From NCBI GenBank assembly GCA_023251075.1, contig JAHEZM010000002.1, positions 124,001-188,000 of the forward strand: a DNA stretch of 64,000 nucleotides, written 5' to 3'. Below the pieces are notes generated by a model. That model was not told where the DNA came from and did not search any database. It saw nothing but the letters and a program-made list of their open reading frames with translations. This document shows, piece by piece, positions 9,831-19,897 of this stretch. The stretch's first letter is position 1. Each line of letters begins with the position of its first letter. The DNA is from Flavobacteriales bacterium. Its GTDB lineage: Bacteria > Bacteroidota > Bacteroidia > Flavobacteriales_C > GCA-002722245. Made by a program: the position numbers and the translations under genes.

Positions 9831-10121
9831 ATGAGCACGATTAAGAAGCCGGTGATTACGGAAAAGATGTCTTCTCTACAAGAGAAACTCAATAGATATG
9901 GATTTGTTGTAGACGACAAAGCCAATAAAGTGGAGATTAAAAAAGACATTGAAAAAATGTATGGAGTAAAAGTTCTTTCAATTAACACTTTGAGAACTCC
10001 AAGAAAAGTAAAGCAAAAGTACACTAAGAAAGGAATGATGACTGGTTCATCTCCAATCCAAAAAAGAGCAATTGTGACTTTAGCTGAGGGACAAGTTATT
10101 GATTTATATAGCAATATTTAA
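9831..10121 (+). CDS. rplW: 50S ribosomal protein uL23
   Basis: L23 (96 residues) lies at the exit of the polypeptide tunnel and is the docking site for trigger factor and SRP. It shows the family pattern IKKPVITEKMSSLQEKLNRYGFVVDDKANK at the N-terminus and a long basic loop around RKVKQKYTKKG. It is placed between rplD and rplB with gaps of 5 and 6 bases. Confidence 0.97.
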   Translation: MSTIKKPVITEKMSSLQEKLNRYGFVVDDKANKVEIKKDIEKMYGVKVLSINTLRTPRKVKQKYTKKGMMTGSSPIQKRAIVTLAEGQVIDLYSNI

Positions 10122-10127
10122 TAGGTT

Positions 10128-10952
10128 ATGGGATTAAAGAAGTTAAGACCGATTACTCCGACTCAACGTCAACGTGTGGTTCCTACATTTGAGGAAATCA
10201 CAAAGTCGACTCCTGAGAAGAGTTTGATCGCTAAGAAAAGCAGTTCAGGTGGTAGAAATAGCAATGGTAGATTGACTATGAGATACACCGGTGGTGGGCA
10301 CAAACAAAAATACAGAATGGTAGATTTCAAAAGAGAAAAATTTGGAATCACTGCTAAAGTTGTAGGGATTGAGTATGATCCAAATAGAACTGCCCGTATT
10401 GCTTTATTGAATTACGCTGATGGTGAAAAAAGATATATTCTTGCTCCGGATGGTTTACAAGTTGGGCAAACTGTAGTTTCTGGTAAAGGTTCTGCCCCAG
10501 AAGTTGGAAATACACTTCCTCTTTCTGAAGTTCCATTAGGTACTGTTATTCATAATATTGAATTGAATCCTGGTCAGGGTGGTAAATTTGCAAGAGGTGC
10601 TGGAGCTTCTGCTCAATTGTTAGGTAGGGATGAGAAATTTGCAGTTTTGAAAATGCCTTCAGGGGAGACAAGAAAAGTTTTGGTTAATTGTATGGCTACC
10701 ATTGGTGCCGCTTCAAATACTGATCACTCATTGGTTATCTCTGGTAAAGCCGGACGTAGCAGATGGTTAGGTGTTCGTCCAAGAACCAGAGGTGTTGCGA
10801 TGAACCCAGTTGATCACCCTATGGGTGGTGGTGAAGGAAGATCTTCAGGAGGTCACCCACGTTCTAGAAAAGGTTTACCTGCTAAAGGTTTCAAAACCCG
10901 CTCTAAGAAAAAAGCTACAAATAAGTACATCATTGAAAGAAGAAAGAAATAA
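10128..10952 (+). CDS. rplB: 50S ribosomal protein uL2
   Basis: L2 (274 residues) is a core protein needed for subunit association and for peptidyl transfer. The N-terminal RNA-binding domain includes [23 protein letters not shown]; the C-terminal region carries the strictly conserved [22 protein letters not shown] loop, whose His is important for activity. The basic tail ends in IIERRKK. Gaps to neighbours are 6 and 9 bases. Confidence 0.99.
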   Translation: MGLKKLRPITPTQRQRVVPTFEEITKSTPEKSLIAKKSSSGGRNSNGRLTMRYTGGGHKQKYRMVDFKREKFGITAKVVGIEYDPNRTARIALLNYADGEKRYILAPDGLQVGQTVVSGKGSAPEVGNTLPLSEVPLGTVIHNIELNPGQGGKFARGAGASAQLLGRDEKFAVLKMPSGETRKVLVNCMATIGAASNTDHSLVISGKAGRSRWLGVRPRTRGVAMNPVDHPMGGGEGRSSGGHPRSRKGLPAKGFKTRSKKKATNKYIIERRKK

Positions 10953-10961
10953 TAAGGTAAT

Positions 10962-11231
10962 ATGGCAAGATCGTTAAAAAAACCACCTTTCGTAGAAAAC
11001 AAGTTGAATAAACGAATTGGTGCTGCGACAGAAAAAGGAAACAGCAAGGCTGTTATCAAAACGTGGTCAAGAGCTTCAATGATTACTCCTGATGCTATTG
11101 GTTTAACAGTGGCAGTACACAACGGAAATAAATTCATTCCGGTTTATGTAACTGAAAATATGGTAGGACACAAGTTCGGTGAATTTGCTCCAACTAGAAA
11201 CTTCAGAGGTCACGGAGGAAATAAAAAATAA
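10962..11231 (+). CDS. rpsS: 30S ribosomal protein uS19
   Basis: S19 (89 residues) sits in the head of the small subunit near the A site and contacts the large subunit. The sequence starts [15 protein letters not shown] and ends with the conserved [14 protein letters not shown] region. It lies between rplB and rplV in standard S10 operon order. Confidence 0.98.
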   Translation: MARSLKKPPFVENKLNKRIGAATEKGNSKAVIKTWSRASMITPDAIGLTVAVHNGNKFIPVYVTENMVGHKFGEFAPTRNFRGHGGNKK

Positions 11232-11254
11232 TAAGAACTGAAATTAAGTAAGTC

Positions 11255-11650
11255 ATGGGCAAAAGAAAAAGAGAAGCGGCAGACGCTAGAAAAGAAGCAA
11301 ATAAAGCGCAATACTTTGCGAAGTTGAACAACTGTCCAACTTCTCCAAGAAAAATGAGATTAGTTGCTGATTTAATTAGAGGTATTGAAGTTCATAAAGC
11401 ATTAGGAATTCTTCAGTTCTCTCAGAAAGAAGCTGCTACAAGATTAGAGTTATTGTTACAATCAGCAATGCACAATTTCGAGGCAAAAACTGGTTCTGCT
11501 GTTAACGAAGGGGAATTGAAAGTATCTTCTATCAATGTTGATTCGGGAAGAATGTTAAAAAGAGTTCAACCTGCTCCGCAAGGAAGAGCACACAGAGTTA
11601 GAAAAAGATCGAATCACGTTACTTTATTTATAGATAAAATTGCAAATTAA
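11255..11650 (+). CDS. rplV: 50S ribosomal protein uL22
   Basis: L22 (131 residues) lines the exit tunnel with its beta-hairpin and is an erythromycin-resistance site in other bacteria. The hairpin tip region near [21 protein letters not shown] looks intact. The N-terminus has an additional basic stretch of about 20 residues before the conserved [16 protein letters not shown] motif. rpsC follows 9 bases later. Confidence 0.97.
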   Translation: MGKRKREAADARKEANKAQYFAKLNNCPTSPRKMRLVADLIRGIEVHKALGILQFSQKEAATRLELLLQSAMHNFEAKTGSAVNEGELKVSSINVDSGRMLKRVQPAPQGRAHRVRKRSNHVTLFIDKIAN

Positions 11651-11659
11651 TTATTGATC

Positions 11660-12364
11660 ATGGGAAATAAGGCAAACCCTATAGGGAACAGATTAGGAGT
11701 TATCAGAGGATGGGATTCTAATTGGTATGGTGGAAATGACTATTCAGACAAATTAGCTGAAGATCATAAAATCAGAAATTACATTAGAGCTCGTTTAGTA
11801 AAGGCTTCTGTTTCTAAAATTGTTATTGAAAGAACTCTTAAGTTAATCAGCATCACTATTCATACTGCTCGTCCGGGTATCATTATCGGGAAAGGTGGTC
11901 AGGAAGTTGACAAACTTAAAGAAGAGTTGAAAAAAGTAACGAGCAAAGAAGTTCAGATCAATATCTTTGAAATTAAGAGACCTGAGTTGGATGCTAAATT
12001 GGTAGGAGATAGCATCGCTCGTCAAATTGAAGGAAGAATCTCGTTCAGAAGAGCTATGAAAATGGCGATTGCTTCAACAATGAGAATGGGTGCAGAAGGA
12101 ATTAAAATCTTGATCGCTGGTCGTTTGAACGGCGCTGAGATGGCGAGAAGTGAGGGTAAAAAAGAAGGAAGAACTCCATTACATACTTTCCGTGCTGACA
12201 TTGATTATGCACACAGTGAAGCTCACACAACTTACGGTAGAATTGGTGTAAAAGTGTGGATTTGCAAAGGTGAAATTTATGGAAAACCTGATCTTTCGCC
12301 AAATGTAGGTGGTGTTAAGAACAAAGGTAAGTTCAAAAGCAAAAATAGAAGAAACGAAAAATAG
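11660..12364 (+). CDS. rpsC: 30S ribosomal protein uS3
   Basis: S3 (234 residues) forms part of the mRNA entry channel. It has the KH domain signature [22 protein letters not shown] and the C-terminal domain with [26 protein letters not shown] use the ATG at 11660 ([13 protein letters not shown], the family N-terminus) rather than an in-frame TTG two codons earlier. The tail is Lys/Asn rich. Confidence 0.98.
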   Translation: MGNKANPIGNRLGVIRGWDSNWYGGNDYSDKLAEDHKIRNYIRARLVKASVSKIVIERTLKLISITIHTARPGIIIGKGGQEVDKLKEELKKVTSKEVQINIFEIKRPELDAKLVGDSIARQIEGRISFRRAMKMAIASTMRMGAEGIKILIAGRLNGAEMARSEGKKEGRTPLHTFRADIDYAHSEAHTTYGRIGVKVWICKGEIYGKPDLSPNVGGVKNKGKFKSKNRRNEK

Positions 12365-12393
12365 TCAATAAGTCCATTTTAAATTGATATAAA

Positions 12394-12816
12394 ATGTTAC
12401 AGCCAAAGAGAACGAAATACAGAAAGATGCAGAAAGGCAAGATGAAGGGAAATGCCAAGAGAGGTAGTGAGCTTGCTTTCGGGTCGTTTGGAATTAAATC
12501 AATGGAAGAGTGCTGGATTACCAGCCGCCAATTAGAAGCTGCTCGTGTTGCCGTTACGCGTCACATGAAGAGAGAAGGTCAACTTTGGATCAGAATCTTT
12601 CCTGACAAACCGGTTACTAAAAAACCAGCAGAGGTTAGGATGGGTAAAGGTAAAGGTTCTCCTGAACTTTGGGTTGCTGTAGTAAAACCGGGAAGAATCC
12701 TTTTCGAAGCGGAAGGAGTACCTTTGGAATTAGCTAAAGAAGCAATGAGATTAGCTGCTCAAAAACTTCCTGTAACCACTAAGTTTGTAGTAAGAAGAGA
12801 TTACGTTCAAGAATAA
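12394..12816 (+). CDS. rplP: 50S ribosomal protein uL16
   Basis: L16 (140 residues) binds near the A site of the large subunit and assists tRNA accommodation. Conserved features are the start [19 protein letters not shown] and the central [25 protein letters not shown] loop that approaches the A-site tRNA. rpmC follows after 4 bases. Confidence 0.98.
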   Translation: MLQPKRTKYRKMQKGKMKGNAKRGSELAFGSFGIKSMEECWITSRQLEAARVAVTRHMKREGQLWIRIFPDKPVTKKPAEVRMGKGKGSPELWVAVVKPGRILFEAEGVPLELAKEAMRLAAQKLPVTTKFVVRRDYVQE

Positions 12817-12820
12817 TTAT

Positions 12821-13009
12821 ATGAAAGCATCTGTTATAAAAGAAATGACTACTGAAGAAATTAAAGCTCGTGTTGAAGCAGAGGTTTCTAGTCTGAATAA
12901 ATACAAAGTAAATCATGCAATTTCTCCTTTGGAGAGTCCACTTGTGATCAGATCTACAAGAAAAACTATTGCAAGATTGCAAACTGAATTGAACAAGAGA
13001 CAAAAATAG
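12821..13009 (+). CDS. rpmC: 50S ribosomal protein uL29
   Basis: L29 (62 residues) is a small two-helix protein near the tunnel exit beside L23. The family pattern is seen in the N-terminal helix with MTTEEIKARV and the C-terminal helix RSTRKTIARLQTELNKRQ. It is positioned between rplP and rpsQ exactly as in other S10 operons; the short, divergent sequence is identified partly by position. Confidence 0.95.
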   Translation: MKASVIKEMTTEEIKARVEAEVSSLNKYKVNHAISPLESPLVIRSTRKTIARLQTELNKRQK

Positions 13010-13024
13010 AGTAAAGCATAAGCA

Positions 13025-13282
13025 ATGGAAGATAGAAATTTGAGAAAAGAAAGAGTTGGCGTTGTAACCAGCAACAAGATGGAAAAATCTGTGGTGGTAA
13101 CAATTGAAAGCAAAATCAAGCATGCCAAATACGGTAAGTTTCTTAAGCAATCAAAGAAATTTGTTGCTCATGATGAGAAGAATGAGTGTGGTGTGGGAGA
13201 TACTGTAAAAATCATGGAAACCCGTCCTTTGAGCAAAACAAAAAGATGGAGAGTGGTTGAAGTTGTTGAAAAAGCTAAGTAA
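13025..13282 (+). CDS. rpsQ: 30S ribosomal protein uS17
   Basis: S17 (85 residues) is an OB-fold protein that binds early to 16S rRNA. It shows the family motifs [19 protein letters not shown] and [26 protein letters not shown]. It lies 15 bases after rpmC and 21 bases before rplN. Confidence 0.97.
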   Translation: MEDRNLRKERVGVVTSNKMEKSVVVTIESKIKHAKYGKFLKQSKKFVAHDEKNECGVGDTVKIMETRPLSKTKRWRVVEVVEKAK

Positions 13283-13303
13283 TTGATATAATATTTTTGA
13301 ACC

Positions 13304-13672
13304 ATGATACAACAGGAATCAAGATTAAGAGTAGCTGATAACAGCGGTGCTAAAGAAGTTCTTTGCATTCGTGTATTAGGCGGAACAGCAAAAAGATATG
13401 CTTCGATTGGCGATCAAATCGTAGTGTCTGTAAAACAGGCATTGCCTTCTGGAAACGCGAAAAAAGGTTCTGTTTCTAAAGCTGTAGTAGTAAGAACAAG
13501 AAAAGAGGTTAGAAGAGCTGATGGATCTTATATCCGTTTCGATGACAATGCAGTAGTATTGTTGAACGCTTCTGGTGAGTTAGTAGGAACTCGTATTTTC
13601 GGACCAGTTGCTAGAGAGCTTCGTGAAAAAGATTACATGAAAATTGTTTCATTAGCACCTGAGGTGCTTTAA
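13304..13672 (+). CDS. rplN: 50S ribosomal protein uL14
   Basis: L14 (122 residues) lies at the subunit interface and is the binding site of RsfS. The start [19 protein letters not shown] and the end [23 protein letters not shown] are the classic family sequences, at the classic length. Confidence 0.99.
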   Translation: MIQQESRLRVADNSGAKEVLCIRVLGGTAKRYASIGDQIVVSVKQALPSGNAKKGSVSKAVVVRTRKEVRRADGSYIRFDDNAVVLLNASGELVGTRIFGPVARELREKDYMKIVSLAPEVL

Positions 13673-13682
13673 TAATAGTGAT

Positions 13683-14006
13683 ATGTCAAAATTGAAAATT
13701 AAAAAGGGAGACACTGTTAAGGTTATTGCTGGTGATGCAAGACACCTTGAAAAGAATACCGGAGTAGTGAAAGAAGTTCTTGTTAAAGAGAACAAAGTTA
13801 TTGTTGAGGGTATCAATATGGTGAAAAAACACACTAAACCTTCGGCTAAAAATCCTCAAGGTGGTATCGTTTCTTTTGAAGCTCCAATCAACATTTCGAA
13901 TGTAATGTTGTTGGTTGACGGTAAAACGGCAACTAGAGTAGGAAGAAAAGAAGTAGATGGAAAATTGAAAAGATTTGCAAAGAAAACTGATAAGATTGTA
14001 GACTAA
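13683..14006 (+). CDS. rplX: 50S ribosomal protein uL24
   Basis: L24 (107 residues) starts large-subunit assembly. The KOW motif ([25 protein letters not shown]) is at the N-terminus, followed by the conserved [20 protein letters not shown] segment. Its stop codon overlaps the rplE start by one base (TAATG at 14004-14008), so the two are probably translationally coupled. Confidence 0.98.
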   Translation: MSKLKIKKGDTVKVIAGDARHLEKNTGVVKEVLVKENKVIVEGINMVKKHTKPSAKNPQGGIVSFEAPINISNVMLLVDGKTATRVGRKEVDGKLKRFAKKTDKIVD

Positions 14007-14560
14007 TGGAATACGTACCAGCATTAAAAAAGAGATATAAGGAGCAAATAGCTCCCGCTCTTAAAAACGAGTTCGGTTATAAATCGGTAATGCAAGTGCC
14101 GAAATTGGAAAAAATATGCATCAACCAAGGTATTGGTGATAGCGTTGCCGATAAAAGATTAATAGATAGCGCTGTGCAACAAGTAACTATGATTACTGGG
14201 CAAAAAGCGATACCTGCTTATTCTAAAAAAGATATCTCTAACTTCAAACTTAGAAAGGGTATGCCGATCGGAGTTAAAGTTACTTTAAGAGGTGATAAAA
14301 TGTATGAGTTCTTGGAAAGATTGGTAGCTGTTGCTTTGCCAAGGGTAAGAGACTTCCGTGGAATTAACTCTAAGTTAGACGGAAGAGGAAATTACACTCT
14401 GGGTGTTAAAGAACAAATCATCTTTCCTGAGATCAACATCGAGAAAATCGACAAGATTTTGGGTATGGATATTACCTTCGTAACTACTGCTGATACAGAT
14501 AAGGAAGGGTTTGCATTATTGAAAGAATTTGGTTTACCATTTAAAAATTTAAAAAAGTAA
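14006..14560 (+). CDS. rplE: 50S ribosomal protein uL5
   Basis: L5 (184 residues) binds 5S rRNA in the central protuberance and contacts P-site tRNA. The family motifs [31 protein letters not shown] and [27 protein letters not shown] are clear. Its ATG overlaps the rplX stop by one base. rpsN follows after 3 bases. Confidence 0.99.
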   Translation: MEYVPALKKRYKEQIAPALKNEFGYKSVMQVPKLEKICINQGIGDSVADKRLIDSAVQQVTMITGQKAIPAYSKKDISNFKLRKGMPIGVKVTLRGDKMYEFLERLVAVALPRVRDFRGINSKLDGRGNYTLGVKEQIIFPEINIEKIDKILGMDITFVTTADTDKEGFALLKEFGLPFKNLKK

Positions 14561-14563
14561 GAT

Positions 14564-14833
14564 ATGGCTAAGGAATCGATGAAAGCCAGAGACGTTAAAC
14601 GTGCTGCATTAGCTTTAAAATATGCTAAAAAAAGAAAAGAATTGAAAGAGGCTGGTGACTATGAGGGTCTTCAAAAATTGCCAAGAAATTCAAATCCAAT
14701 CAGAGTACGTAATCGTTGCAAATTGACTGGTAGACCAAGAGGTTATATGAGACAATTTGGAATTTCAAGGATTTGTTTCCGCGAAATGGCGAATAATGGT
14801 TTGATCCCAGGTGTAAAAAAAGCCAGCTGGTAA
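14564..14833 (+). CDS. rpsN: 30S ribosomal protein uS14, zinc-free form
   Basis: S14 (89 residues) binds the head of the 30S subunit. This is the long form without the CxxC...CxxC zinc site: the region that would carry the first Cys pair reads [35 protein letters not shown] with only isolated Cys residues. That form is the normal one in Bacteroidota. It sits between rplE and rpsH. Confidence 0.97.
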   Translation: MAKESMKARDVKRAALALKYAKKRKELKEAGDYEGLQKLPRNSNPIRVRNRCKLTGRPRGYMRQFGISRICFREMANNGLIPGVKKASW

Positions 14834-14866
14834 TTAATAATAAGATTTAGATAAATAGGTTGATAT

Positions 14867-15265
14867 ATGATAACTGATCCAATTTCAGATTACCTTACGA
14901 GAGTAAGAAATGCGATAAAAGCAAATCACCGTGTGGTGGATGTGCCCGCATCAAACATCAAAAAAGAAATCACTAAGATTTTGTTTGATAAGGGATATAT
15001 TTTGAGCTACAAATTTTTAGATGATACCGCTCAAGGTACTATCAAGATAGCTTTGAAATATGATACAAAAACCAGAGTGCCTGCTATTCAATCGTTAGAA
15101 AGAGTGAGCCGTCCAGGTTTGAGAAAATATTCTCATGCTGCTAAAGTACCAAAAGTATTAAGCGGATTAGGTGTAGCTATCATTTCTACTTCTAAAGGTG
15201 TAATGACTGATAAAGAAGCGAAAAAAGAAAATGTAGGTGGTGAAGTATTGTGTTACGTTTATTAA
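14867..15265 (+). CDS. rpsH: 30S ribosomal protein uS8
   Basis: S8 (132 residues) binds the central domain of 16S rRNA and in enterobacteria represses the spc operon. The start TDPISDYLTRVRNAIKANH and the C-terminal GLGVAIISTSKGVMTDKEAKKENVGGEVLCYVY are typical. It follows rpsN after 33 bases and precedes rplF by 10. Confidence 0.98.
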   Translation: MITDPISDYLTRVRNAIKANHRVVDVPASNIKKEITKILFDKGYILSYKFLDDTAQGTIKIALKYDTKTRVPAIQSLERVSRPGLRKYSHAAKVPKVLSGLGVAIISTSKGVMTDKEAKKENVGGEVLCYVY

Positions 15266-15275
15266 TATTTAGAAC

Positions 15276-15833
15276 ATGTCAAGAATAGGAAACGCACCAG
15301 TAGCAATCCCTGAAGGGGTAACAGTTACGATCGATAGCAACGAAAATGTTGTTACCGTTAAAGGTAAATTGGGTACACTTAGTGAAAAACTAGATAAACG
15401 TGTTACTCCAGTGTTGGAAGGAAAAGAAGTTCTTGTGAAAAGAGCTAATGAAGAAAAACAATCTCGTGCAATGCACGGATTATATAGAGCTTTGATCAAT
15501 AACATGGTTGAGGGTGTATCTAAAGGATATACTATCGAACAAGAATTGGTTGGGGTTGGTTACAGAGCTACCAATAAAGGTCAGATCTTAGAGTTAAGCT
15601 TAGGATATTCTCATAACGTAGTTTTCGAATTACCTAAAGAGATCACTCTTAAAACTGAAACTTTAAAAGGTCAGAACCCTAAAATCACAATGACTTCTGC
15701 TGATAAACAGTTGATCGGACAGGTTGCTGCTAAAATCAGATCATTGAGAAAACCTGAACCATATAAAGGAAAAGGTATCAAGTTCACAGGTGAAGAATTA
15801 AGAAGAAAAGCAGGAAAAGCTGCAGGTAAATAA
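15276..15833 (+). CDS. rplF: 50S ribosomal protein uL6
   Basis: L6 (185 residues) consists of two related domains and lies near the factor-binding site. The N-terminus (MSRIGNAPVAIPEGVTV) and the C-terminal motif KIRSLRKPEPYKGKGIKF are the family signatures. Gaps to neighbours are 10 and 11 bases. Confidence 0.98.
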   Translation: MSRIGNAPVAIPEGVTVTIDSNENVVTVKGKLGTLSEKLDKRVTPVLEGKEVLVKRANEEKQSRAMHGLYRALINNMVEGVSKGYTIEQELVGVGYRATNKGQILELSLGYSHNVVFELPKEITLKTETLKGQNPKITMTSADKQLIGQVAAKIRSLRKPEPYKGKGIKFTGEELRRKAGKAAGK

Positions 15834-15844
15834 AAAAGTGAGTT

Positions 15845-16192
15845 ATGTCTAAGAAAGATTTGAGACGACAAAAAATTAAGTACAGAATCCGTAAAGTGGT
15901 TACTGGTACTGCTGAAAGTCCAAGATTGACTGTTTACAGAAGCAATAAAGAAATTTATGCTCAATTGGTAGACGATCTTAAAGGAGTAACTATTGCTTCT
16001 GCTGCTTCTACTGAGAAAGAGTTGAAGGATGTAAAAGGAGTAGAGCAAGCTAGATTAGTGGGCTTGAAAATAGCTGAAAAAGCGAAATCTGCAGGAATAA
16101 CTTCTGTACGATTTGATAGAAACGGTTATCTGTACCATGGGAGAGTAAAATCTTTGGCAGATGCTGCAAGAGAAGGTGGTTTAAATTTTTAA
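15845..16192 (+). CDS. rplR: 50S ribosomal protein uL18
   Basis: L18 (115 residues) binds 5S rRNA with L5. The conserved elements are [29 protein letters not shown]-like residues near the N-terminus and the C-terminal [26 protein letters not shown]. Standard spc order, 13 bases before rpsE. Confidence 0.98.
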   Translation: MSKKDLRRQKIKYRIRKVVTGTAESPRLTVYRSNKEIYAQLVDDLKGVTIASAASTEKELKDVKGVEQARLVGLKIAEKAKSAGITSVRFDRNGYLYHGRVKSLADAAREGGLNF

Positions 16193-16205
16193 TCAATAGA
16201 GTATT

Positions 16206-16724
16206 ATGCGAAAATCAAACGCGAAAAAAGTACGTTCATCAGAGATGGAATTGAAGGATCGCCTAGTTGGTATCCAAAGGGTTACTAAAGTTACCAAAGG
16301 TGGTAGAACTTTCAGCTTTTCAGCAATAGTTGTAGTTGGAAATGAAAATGGTGTGGTAGGTTATGGTTTAGGAAAAGCAAATGAGGTTACAGATGCTATT
16401 TCTAAAGGTATAGATGATGCTAAAAAGAACTTAATTAAAGTGCCAATTTATAAAGGAACAATTCCTCACGAAATGGAAGCTAAATTTGGTGGCTCTAGAG
16501 TATTCATGAAACCTGCTGCTCACGGTACCGGAGTAATTGCTGGTGGTGCGATGCGTGCTGTTTTGGAAAGTGTTGGAGTGAAAGACGTATTGGCGAAATC
16601 AAAAGGTTCTTCTAATCCTCATAACGTGGTGAAAGCTACTATCAAGGCATTGGAAAACTTGAGAGATCCTAGAACTATTGCTTTCAATAGAGGAATCACT
16701 TTAGATAAAGTATTTAACGGTTAA
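16206..16724 (+). CDS. rpsE: 30S ribosomal protein uS5
   Basis: S5 (172 residues) forms part of the mRNA entry channel with S3 and S4 and influences accuracy. The double-stranded-RNA-binding-like N-terminal domain contains [21 protein letters not shown] and [10 protein letters not shown]; the C-terminal domain contains [20 protein letters not shown]. All match the family. rpmD follows 11 bases later. Confidence 0.98.
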   Translation: MRKSNAKKVRSSEMELKDRLVGIQRVTKVTKGGRTFSFSAIVVVGNENGVVGYGLGKANEVTDAISKGIDDAKKNLIKVPIYKGTIPHEMEAKFGGSRVFMKPAAHGTGVIAGGAMRAVLESVGVKDVLAKSKGSSNPHNVVKATIKALENLRDPRTIAFNRGITLDKVFNG

Positions 16725-16735
16725 TAGTTATAGAA

Positions 16736-16909
16736 ATGGCAAAGATTAAAATTACCCAAGTTAAAAGTGCAATTGATCGTCCGAAAGATCAAAAAGCTAC
16801 TCTTATTGCATTGGGATTTAGAAAATTAAACCAAACTGTTGAGCACGAAGCTACTCCTCAGATTTTGGGTATGGTAAACAAAATTAAGCATTTAGTAAAA
16901 GTAGATTAA
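16736..16909 (+). CDS. rpmD: 50S ribosomal protein uL30
   Basis: This 57-codon gene is too short for most ORF cut-offs. It starts at the ATG at 16736 and ends with TAA at 16907-16909. The protein begins [20 protein letters not shown] and continues with the family pattern [12 protein letters not shown] and the C-terminal [13 protein letters not shown]30 is a small peripheral protein of the large subunit. Position between rpsE and rplO is the standard spc location. Confidence 0.97.
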   Translation: MAKIKITQVKSAIDRPKDQKATLIALGFRKLNQTVEHEATPQILGMVNKIKHLVKVD

Positions 16910-16920
16910 TACTATAGATT

Positions 16921-17370
16921 ATGAATCTAGAATCATTGAGACCGGCTAAAGGTTCGGTTAAAACAAGAAAAAGAATCGGAAGAGGAGAAGGGTCTGGCTT
17001 AGGTGGAACTTCCACTAAAGGCCATAAAGGAGCGAAAGCAAGAACCGGTTATTCTTCTAAACCAGCATTTGAGGGTGGTCAAAATCCATTGCAAAGAAGG
17101 GTTCCTAAATTTGGATTTACAAATCCAAACAGAGTTGAATACAAAGGAATCAACTTGGATGTAATTGAAGAATTGGCAACTAAAAAAGAAATTGCAGAAA
17201 TCACTGTAGCTATTTTGGTAGAGAATGGTTTGGTTGCAAAAAATAAATTAGTGAAGATTTTAGGTAGAGGTGAGGTAAAAACAAAATTAAGTGTTTCAGC
17301 TCACGCATTTTCAAAAACTGCTGTAGCTGCAATTGAAGCTAAAGGAGGATCTGCTACTACAGTTAAGTAA
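16921..17370 (+). CDS. rplO: 50S ribosomal protein uL15
   Basis: L15 (149 residues) has the flexible Gly- and basic-rich N-terminal half that penetrates the large subunit (KTRKRIGRGEGSGLGGTSTK) and a folded C-terminal half ending AFSKTAVAAIEAKGGSATTVK. Its stop overlaps the secY start by one base (TAATG), suggesting translational coupling between L15 and the translocon subunit. Confidence 0.98.
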   Translation: MNLESLRPAKGSVKTRKRIGRGEGSGLGGTSTKGHKGAKARTGYSSKPAFEGGQNPLQRRVPKFGFTNPNRVEYKGINLDVIEELATKKEIAEITVAILVENGLVAKNKLVKILGRGEVKTKLSVSAHAFSKTAVAAIEAKGGSATTVK

Positions 17371-18725
17371 TGAAAAAGCTCATTCAAACCATAAGGAATA
17401 TTTCAAAGATTAAGGAACTGTCTGACAGGATCCTTTTTACTCTAGGTATGATTCTAATCTATAGATTAGGGTCATTCATTATTATTCCAGGAATCGATTC
17501 AAAAGCATTATTGGATGCACATCAAGGTAACGATGGAGGTCTTGTTGGCCTTATTTCTACCTTTACAGGTGGTGCGTTTAGTAGAGCTTCTATTTTTGCT
17601 TTGGGTATCATGCCTTATATTTCTGCCTCTATTGTGATGCAGTTGTTAGGTGTAGCGGTACCTCAGATTCAAAAAATTCAGAAAGATGGTGAGAGTGGGA
17701 GAAAAAAGATTCAAACTTATACTAAATTTTTAACGATTGTTATTACCTTGATGCAAGCTCCGGCTTATTTAGCAAGTTATGCAGGAAGAGGTATTTCTAA
17801 TAATGATTTTTTAACCTTTCAATTACCAGCTATATCTGTTATCGTTGCTTCTACTATGTTTTTAATGTGGTTGGGAGATAAAATTACAGATAAAGGATTA
17901 GGAAACGGTGTTTCTTTATTAATCATGGTAGGTATTGTTGCTAGATTTCCTGAGGCTATTTCAGAAGAGTTTCTTCGTGGAACTACTGAAGCAGGAGGAG
18001 GTCGTTTCTTGATGTTCATGATTGAATTAGTGGTTTGGTTCTTTATTATCGCACTAACCATTATGCTTATTCAAGGCGTGCGAAAAATTCCTCTTCAATA
18101 TGCAAAACAAATGGCAGTGGGAGCAATCAACCAAAGTGGCGCTCGTCAATACATTCCCATTAAGGTAAATATTGCTGGAGTAATGCCAATTATTTTTGCT
18201 CAGGCGATTATGTTTGTGCCCCAAACTTTACTTTCTATGGACTTTGTTGATAAAGAAGGAATTTTAGGTACTGTATTTTTAAAATTAAGTGAGCCACAAG
18301 GGTTCTGGTATAACTTTGCCGATGCAACAATGATCATCTTATTTACTTTTTTCTATACTGCAATGGTGATCAACCCAAGACAATGGGCAGATGACTTTAA
18401 GAAACAAGGTGCTTTTGTTCCTGGTATTAAACCTGGAGCTGATACAGCTGACTATATAGACAACATTTTATCTAAAATTACTTTCCCTGGTTCTTTGTTC
18501 TTGGCTGCAATAGCTGTTTTACCAGCATTTGCAATGATGGCCGGAATCAAAACTGCATTTGCGTATTTCTTTGGAGGTACGTCGTTGTTGATTATGGTAG
18601 GTGTAATTATCGATACTTTACAACAAATAGAAAGCCATTTATTGATGAGTCATTACGATGGTTTGATGGAATCAGGTAAATTAAGAGGAAGATCTACGGG
18701 GGTGAATTCTCCTGCGGGTGTGTGA
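17370..18725 (+). CDS. secY: Protein translocase subunit SecY
   Basis: SecY (451 residues) is the channel-forming subunit of the Sec translocon in the inner membrane. About ten hydrophobic transmembrane segments are visible. The N-terminus has the family stretch LSDRILFTLGMILIYRLGSFI, followed by the plug region after IPGID; conserved cytosolic-loop sequences such as GNGVSLLIMVGI and VNPRQ-like INPRQWADDFKKQGAFVPGIKPG are present. The map gene follows, with no adk between, as is typical of Bacteroidota. Confidence 0.98.
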   Translation: MKKLIQTIRNISKIKELSDRILFTLGMILIYRLGSFIIIPGIDSKALLDAHQGNDGGLVGLISTFTGGAFSRASIFALGIMPYISASIVMQLLGVAVPQIQKIQKDGESGRKKIQTYTKFLTIVITLMQAPAYLASYAGRGISNNDFLTFQLPAISVIVASTMFLMWLGDKITDKGLGNGVSLLIMVGIVARFPEAISEEFLRGTTEAGGGRFLMFMIELVVWFFIIALTIMLIQGVRKIPLQYAKQMAVGAINQSGARQYIPIKVNIAGVMPIIFAQAIMFVPQTLLSMDFVDKEGILGTVFLKLSEPQGFWYNFADATMIILFTFFYTAMVINPRQWADDFKKQGAFVPGIKPGADTADYIDNILSKITFPGSLFLAAIAVLPAFAMMAGIKTAFAYFFGGTSLLIMVGVIIDTLQQIESHLLMSHYDGLMESGKLRGRSTGVNSPAGV

Positions 18726-18737
18726 TTCTGATTGGAG

Positions 18738-19529
18738 ATGGTTTACTATAAGACGAAAGAAGAGATTGAATTAATAAGAAGAAGTTCTTTACTTGTTGCA
18801 AAAACGCATGCTGAACTCGCGAAGCTGATCAGACCTGGAATAACATCCAAGAAACTTGATCAGGTAGCCGAGGAGTTCATTAGAGACAATGGTGGTGTTC
18901 CCGCTTTTAAAGGATATAGAGGTTTTCCTTTTACCTTGTGTGTTTCTCCTGAGGATCAAGTAGTGCATGGAATGCCAAACTCCGATGAAGTTAAGGAAGG
19001 TACAATTCTCAGTGTAGATTGTGGCGTATTGATGAATGGATTTTATGGCGATTCTGCATATACTTTTGCGGTAGGTGAAATATCTGAGGCAAAGAAGAAA
19101 CTTTTGAGAATTACCAAAGAGTCGCTTTTAAAAGGTATTGAACATGCTGTGGAAGGAAAGAGATTGGGAGACATCAGTTTTGAAATCCAGTTGTGTGCAG
19201 AAAGAAATGGTTATGGCGTGGTTAGGGAATTGGTAGGTCATGGTGTAGGAAAAAATCTACATGAGGATCCGGAAGTTCCGAATTACGGTAAAAAAGGATC
19301 AGGACTTTTGTTGAAAGAAGGATTAGTACTTGCTGTAGAGCCTATGATTAATATGGGAAGAAAGGAAGTAAAGTCTTTGGCAGATGGATGGACAATCAAA
19401 ACAATCGATGGTTTACCTTCTGCACATTTCGAACATACGATTGCTGTAGGAAAGGAGAAAGTGGATATTTTATCTTCTTTTGAATTTGTAGAAAAAGAAT
19501 TATTGAAACAGAATATTGAAGTAATATAA
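18738..19529 (+). CDS. map: Methionine aminopeptidase, type I
   Basis: MetAP (263 residues) removes the initiator methionine from nascent proteins. The pita-bread fold metal ligands are recognisable in SVDCGVLMNGFYGDSAYTF (two Asp), GHGVGKNLHEDP (His), AVEPM (Glu) and the final HFEHT region. I take the ATG at 18738 (MVYYKTKEEIEL) rather than an in-frame TTG at 18732. It lacks an N-terminal zinc-finger extension, so it is the short type Ia form. infA follows after 4 bases. Confidence 0.96.
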   Translation: MVYYKTKEEIELIRRSSLLVAKTHAELAKLIRPGITSKKLDQVAEEFIRDNGGVPAFKGYRGFPFTLCVSPEDQVVHGMPNSDEVKEGTILSVDCGVLMNGFYGDSAYTFAVGEISEAKKKLLRITKESLLKGIEHAVEGKRLGDISFEIQLCAERNGYGVVRELVGHGVGKNLHEDPEVPNYGKKGSGLLLKEGLVLAVEPMINMGRKEVKSLADGWTIKTIDGLPSAHFEHTIAVGKEKVDILSSFEFVEKELLKQNIEVI

Positions 19530-19533
19530 ATAA

Positions 19534-19752
19534 ATGGCGAAACAAGCATCGATAGAGCAAGACGGAACAATTGTAGAAGCACTTTCTAATGCAATGTTTA
19601 GAGTTGAATTAGAAAACGGACATATTATAACAGCTCATATTTCAGGTAAGATGAGGATGCATTACATCAAAATATTACCTGGAGATAAAATCAAAGTGGA
19701 GATGTCTCCTTATGATTTAACAAAAGGAAGAATAACGTTTAGATATAAATAA
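19534..19752 (+). CDS. infA: Translation initiation factor IF-1
   Basis: IF-1 (72 residues) is a single OB-fold protein that binds the A site of the 30S subunit during initiation. The sequence [30 protein letters not shown] and the ending [15 protein letters not shown] are nearly canonical. It lies between map and rpmJ. Confidence 0.99.
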   Translation: MAKQASIEQDGTIVEALSNAMFRVELENGHIITAHISGKMRMHYIKILPGDKIKVEMSPYDLTKGRITFRYK

Positions 19753-19760
19753 TAAGTAAG

Positions 19761-19877
19761 ATGAAAGTAAAAGCGTCAGTTAAGAAAAGAAGCCCGGAAG
19801 ATAAGATTATCAAAAGAAAGGGAAGGGTTTATGTGATTAATAAAAAGAATCCTAAGCATAAACAAAGACAAGGGTAG
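19761..19877 (+). CDS. rpmJ: 50S ribosomal protein bL36, cysteine-free form
   Basis: This 38-codon gene runs from the ATG at 19761 to TAG at 19875-19877 and is too short for most ORF cut-offs. The protein begins [20 protein letters not shown] and ends [11 protein letters not shown], the L36 pattern. The four zinc ligands (Cys, Cys, Cys, His) of the zinc-ribbon form are replaced: it has no Cys at all. It lies directly after infA, its standard place. Confidence 0.96.
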   Translation: MKVKASVKKRSPEDKIIKRKGRVYVINKKNPKHKQRQG

Positions 19878-19897
19878 AATAATTAATAAATTTTTAT